Origin: Opitutaceae bacterium
Lineage (GTDB): Bacteria > Verrucomicrobiota > Verrucomicrobiia > Opitutales > Opitutaceae
Assembly (NCBI GenBank): GCA_016794725.1
Contig: JAEUGZ010000339.1
Location: 1 to 34,275, forward strand
Direction of reading: 5' to 3'
Length of the DNA stretch: 34,275 bases
Positions 32,286 to 34,275 of this stretch are shown in pieces; within the stretch, counting starts at the first letter, position 1; each line of letters opens with the position of its first letter. The notes under the pieces were generated by a model. It searched no databases, was not told the DNA's origin, and saw nothing but the letters and a program-made list of their open reading frames with translations. The position numbers and the translations under genes are program-made.

Positions 32286-32819
32286 ATGCGCAGCCTCCTC
32301 GTCCTGCTCCTGCTCGGCGTCATCCTCGGCACCATCGCCCTCGTGGTCCGATCCGGCATGCTGGCCCGCAAGGACCCGGGCCGTCCGATCAACAGCGCCA
32401 TGCGCGAAGCACTGGCCAAGGAGTCGCCCCAGTGGAGCGAGGCCGAGGCAGCCGTCCTCGCCCGCGACTTCGCCAACGCACGGGAAACCAAGACCGGCAT
32501 GCGCTACTTCGTTCGCGCCCTGGGTACGGGTGAAGAGACGCCCAAACCCGGCCAATGGGTGACGTGCCACTATGATGGCCGGCTGTTTGACGGCACCAAG
32601 TTCGACAGCAGCTACGATCGCGGCCAGGGCCCGTTCAACTTCCAGGTGGGCATGGGCAAAGTCATCGCCGGCTGGGATGAAGCCTTTTTGCACATGAAGC
32701 GGGGCGAGAAGCGCTCCCTCGCGATCCCCTACTGGCTCGCCTACGGGGAACGGGGAAACGGGAAGATCCCGCCCAAGGCCGGTCTCATTTTTCAGGTGGA
32801 GTTGATCGACTTTCACTGA
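32286..32819 (+). CDS. Membrane-anchored FKBP-type peptidyl-prolyl isomerase
   Basis: The protein has 177 residues. A hydrophobic N-terminal helix (about 3-23), without an obvious cleavage site, anchors it. A short helical spacer (37-66) leads to one FKBP domain (about 73-176). The drug/substrate pocket residues are recognisable: Tyr96 (CHYDGRL), Asp107 (KFDSSYDRG), Val126-Ile127 and Trp130 (GKVIAGWDEAF), and Tyr153 (WLAYGERG), with the closing strand LIFQVELIDF. It should work on the periplasmic face. It is the second isomerase in tandem after the cyclophilin; the start ATG 32286 is the only one giving a clean anchor. Confidence 0.93.
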   Translation: MRSLLVLLLLGVILGTIALVVRSGMLARKDPGRPINSAMREALAKESPQWSEAEAAVLARDFANARETKTGMRYFVRALGTGEETPKPGQWVTCHYDGRLFDGTKFDSSYDRGQGPFNFQVGMGKVIAGWDEAFLHMKRGEKRSLAIPYWLAYGERGNGKIPPKAGLIFQVELIDFH

Positions 32820-32898
32820 GCCCGCCGCCGTTGGCTGGCTTTGGATCCCCCGGCGCAATCACCCTTGCGGACCGGGGCACATCGTCGAAGCTCAAGTT

Positions 32899-33183
32899 AT
32901 GAGTCTCAAGTTGACAGGAGCTGAGAAAAGTCGGCTGCGCGGCCGCGGCCAAACCTTGGAAGCGGCCCTAAAGATTGGCCGAGACGGGGCCTCCCCGACG
33001 GTCGTTGCATCCCTTGAGCGGCTGCTCACTGCCCACGACTTGGTCAAAGTGCGCTACCTCAACGCCGACCGGGAACAGCGCGCGATCCTCACGGCCCAAC
33101 TCGTTGAAGCCACGCAGAGTACGTTTGCAGGCGCGGTCGGGTCCACGGCGCTCTTTTATCGCCCCAAGGTGGAAACCGCCTGA
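32899..33183 (+). CDS. yhbY: YhbY-family (CRM domain) RNA-binding protein
   Basis: The protein has 94 residues and is a single CRM domain with the start LTGAEKSRLRGRGQTLEAAL, the loop KIGRDGASPTVVASLERLL (the conserved GxxG element), VKVRYLNADRE and the final LFYRPK strand. YhbY associates with pre-50S ribosomal particles, so a ribosome assembly role is expected. It is complete. It lies 79 bp after the FKBP gene. Confidence 0.92.
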   Translation: MSLKLTGAEKSRLRGRGQTLEAALKIGRDGASPTVVASLERLLTAHDLVKVRYLNADREQRAILTAQLVEATQSTFAGAVGSTALFYRPKVETA

Positions 33184-33216
33184 GCGGCGGTCGCCGAAAC
33201 GTATGGGCACCGGGCC

Positions 33217-34128
33217 ATGTCGGCGTCGCTTCAGGCTCCTTTCGCTCTTTCCCGGTTGCCGGAATCCGACTGGCTGGCCCAGCGCCGCATCCACGAATCG
33301 CGGGTCCGGGGGTGGACTGATCCTCACCAGGCGCGGGCCTCACGGGGCGACAGCCACCCGGTCTGGGATTTTCTTTTTTCATATTACGCGTTCCGGCCGG
33401 CGTGGTTGCGACAATGGCATCCAGGGCCCGACGTGGTGCTGCAAGGCGACGAGTCCATCGCTTTTCTCCGCTGGCCCGAATACCAACGCACCGATGGCGG
33501 CGTGGTTCTGAATCTCGCGTCCCTGCCTGGAAAGCGCCGCGATTTTGTCCAATGGCTCTCGGGCTTGTTGCGAGCCGTGCAACAGCGTCCCGCCTTCTTC
33601 GGCTGCTTTGGATTGCACGAGTGGGCAATGGTGTACCGCCAAACTCCCGAACAGGTTCGCCACGCCCGCTGGCCATTGCGGGTGTCACCGGACGAACTGG
33701 CATCGATCGTCGAATCCAATACGCTCTGCTGCACGCACTTCGACGCCTATCGTTTCTTTACTGAGCCCGCGAGACCCTTGAATCGCCATGCCCTCACCCG
33801 CGAGGCCGCGCCGCGCCAGGAGCAGCGCGGCTGTCTGCATGCCAACATGGACCTCTACAAATGGGCCTTCAAGCTGGCGCCCTACACGCCGTCCGCGTTG
33901 GTGGCAGACTGTTTCGCGCTGGCGTGGGACATTCGGGAAATCGACATGCGCGCTAGCCCCTATGATCTGCGTCAGCTTGGGTTTGAACCCATCCCGATTG
34001 AGACGGCGGACGGTCGGGCGCACTACGAGTTGCTGCAGCGTGAGTTCTGCACCCGCGGGGAGCCCTTGCGCCAGCGCCTGATCCAGCTCTGCGACCGCTT
34101 GCTCGAAGGCACCGCACCCGGGGGCTGA
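33217..34128 (+). CDS. Conserved protein often annotated 3-methyladenine DNA glycosylase; function unproven
   Basis: The protein has 303 residues. Highly conserved-looking blocks are SHPVWDFLFSYYAFRPAWLR, LHPG-like WHPGPDVVL, CFGLHEWAMVYR, CTHFDAYRFFT, GCLHANMDLYKWAFKLAP and DMRASPYDLRQLGFEPI, followed by GRAHYELLQREF. These are shared by a family widespread in actinobacteria and some other phyla that is commonly labelled 3-methyladenine DNA glycosylase. I see no helix-hairpin-helix motif or known glycosylase catalytic site. The conserved His, Asp and Arg residues suggest an enzyme. The start ATG 33217 lies 33 bp after yhbY, and a strong terminator follows. Confidence 0.8.
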   Translation: MSASLQAPFALSRLPESDWLAQRRIHESRVRGWTDPHQARASRGDSHPVWDFLFSYYAFRPAWLRQWHPGPDVVLQGDESIAFLRWPEYQRTDGGVVLNLASLPGKRRDFVQWLSGLLRAVQQRPAFFGCFGLHEWAMVYRQTPEQVRHARWPLRVSPDELASIVESNTLCCTHFDAYRFFTEPARPLNRHALTREAAPRQEQRGCLHANMDLYKWAFKLAPYTPSALVADCFALAWDIREIDMRASPYDLRQLGFEPIPIETADGRAHYELLQREFCTRGEPLRQRLIQLCDRLLEGTAPGG

Positions 34129-34235
34129 GATCGCCCACCACGGATCCCCCGACGGCGCACGCCAGGCAATTCAATCGCGATCCAAGGTCAGCGTCCCACC
34201 TCCCACGAAACGCAATCGAACCCCAAAACAGCAAA

Positions 34236-34263
34236 AAACCTCCGGGCGAAGCCTCGGAGGTTT
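34236..34263 (+). terminator. Intrinsic terminator, probably bidirectional
   Basis: A 9-bp stem AAACCTCCG/CGGAGGTTT (34236-34244 and 34255-34263) is extended by GGC-GAA-GCC in the loop. It is flanked by A tracts on both sides (before 34236 and after 34263), so it can end transcripts from either strand. It closes the run of plus-strand genes, 107 bp after the last stop. Confidence 0.85.
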
Positions 34264-34275
34264 AAAAAACGGACC

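Noticed and set aside
1..34275. CRISPR arrays, tRNA or rRNA genes, phage or transposase genes
   Set aside because: I saw no regularly spaced direct repeats of CRISPR type, no cloverleaf with CCA-type ends, and no recombinase or transposase motifs in any convincing frame.

Overview
The window is GC-rich and gene-dense. It looks like chromosomal DNA of a free-living Gram-negative bacterium, most likely Verrucomicrobiota of the Opitutaceae type. That placement is inference from gene content: araBAD, a DUF485/ActP-like pair, an OleC-type ligase, a large M14 peptidase, TPR and AAA proteins, several lipoprotein or signal-peptide proteins, and scattered palindromic repeats. There is no rRNA, tRNA, CRISPR array, phage gene or transposase gene to anchor it.

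Layout. 1-4456: a signalling cluster with a giant sensor (NMT1/THI5-like binding domain, one membrane segment, at least five PAS domains; its C-terminus lies off the left edge), a free-standing Hpt phosphotransfer protein and a NarL-type response regulator. 4457-8537: a regulatory intergenic region, then a MocR (GntR-aminotransferase) regulator, a DJ-1/PfpI protein and an EamA exporter with overlapping or near-touching ends. 8405-15450: a TIM-barrel isomerase, a small lipoprotein, the araB-araA-araD operon for L-arabinose catabolism, a small unknown gene and an inositol-monophosphatase-family enzyme. 15838-19028: a DUF485 plus cation/acetate-type symporter pair and an AsmA-like membrane-anchored protein. 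19093-24906: an overlapping pair (TPR-AAA+ ATPase and TPR membrane protein), an OleC-like beta-lactone synthetase without OleA/B/D nearby, and ribonuclease D. 25343-27756: a histone-deacetylase-family amidohydrolase divergent from queC-queE (queuosine precursor synthesis). 27766-34128: a secreted M14 carboxypeptidase, PpnP, a cyclophilin, an FKBP, a YhbY RNA-binding protein and a conserved protein often labelled 3-methyladenine DNA glycosylase, closed by a strong hairpin terminator.

The most unusual non-coding signal is a dispersed palindromic element. Three copies have a core of exactly 110 bp (8186-8295, 18072-18181, 25101-25210) and a fourth is decayed (21930-22019). Each intact copy has GTTGGAGGTGG-type terminal inverted repeats and three internal hairpins whose stems are conserved while the loops vary. 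The first copy lies inside the open reading frame of the EamA transporter and appears to have extended its C-terminus by about 160 residues. A second, different inverted repeat is at 15591-15714. The best candidate for an undescribed protein system is the TPR-AAA+/TPR-membrane pair at 19093-21782. All functions are read from sequence motifs; no database search was possible.
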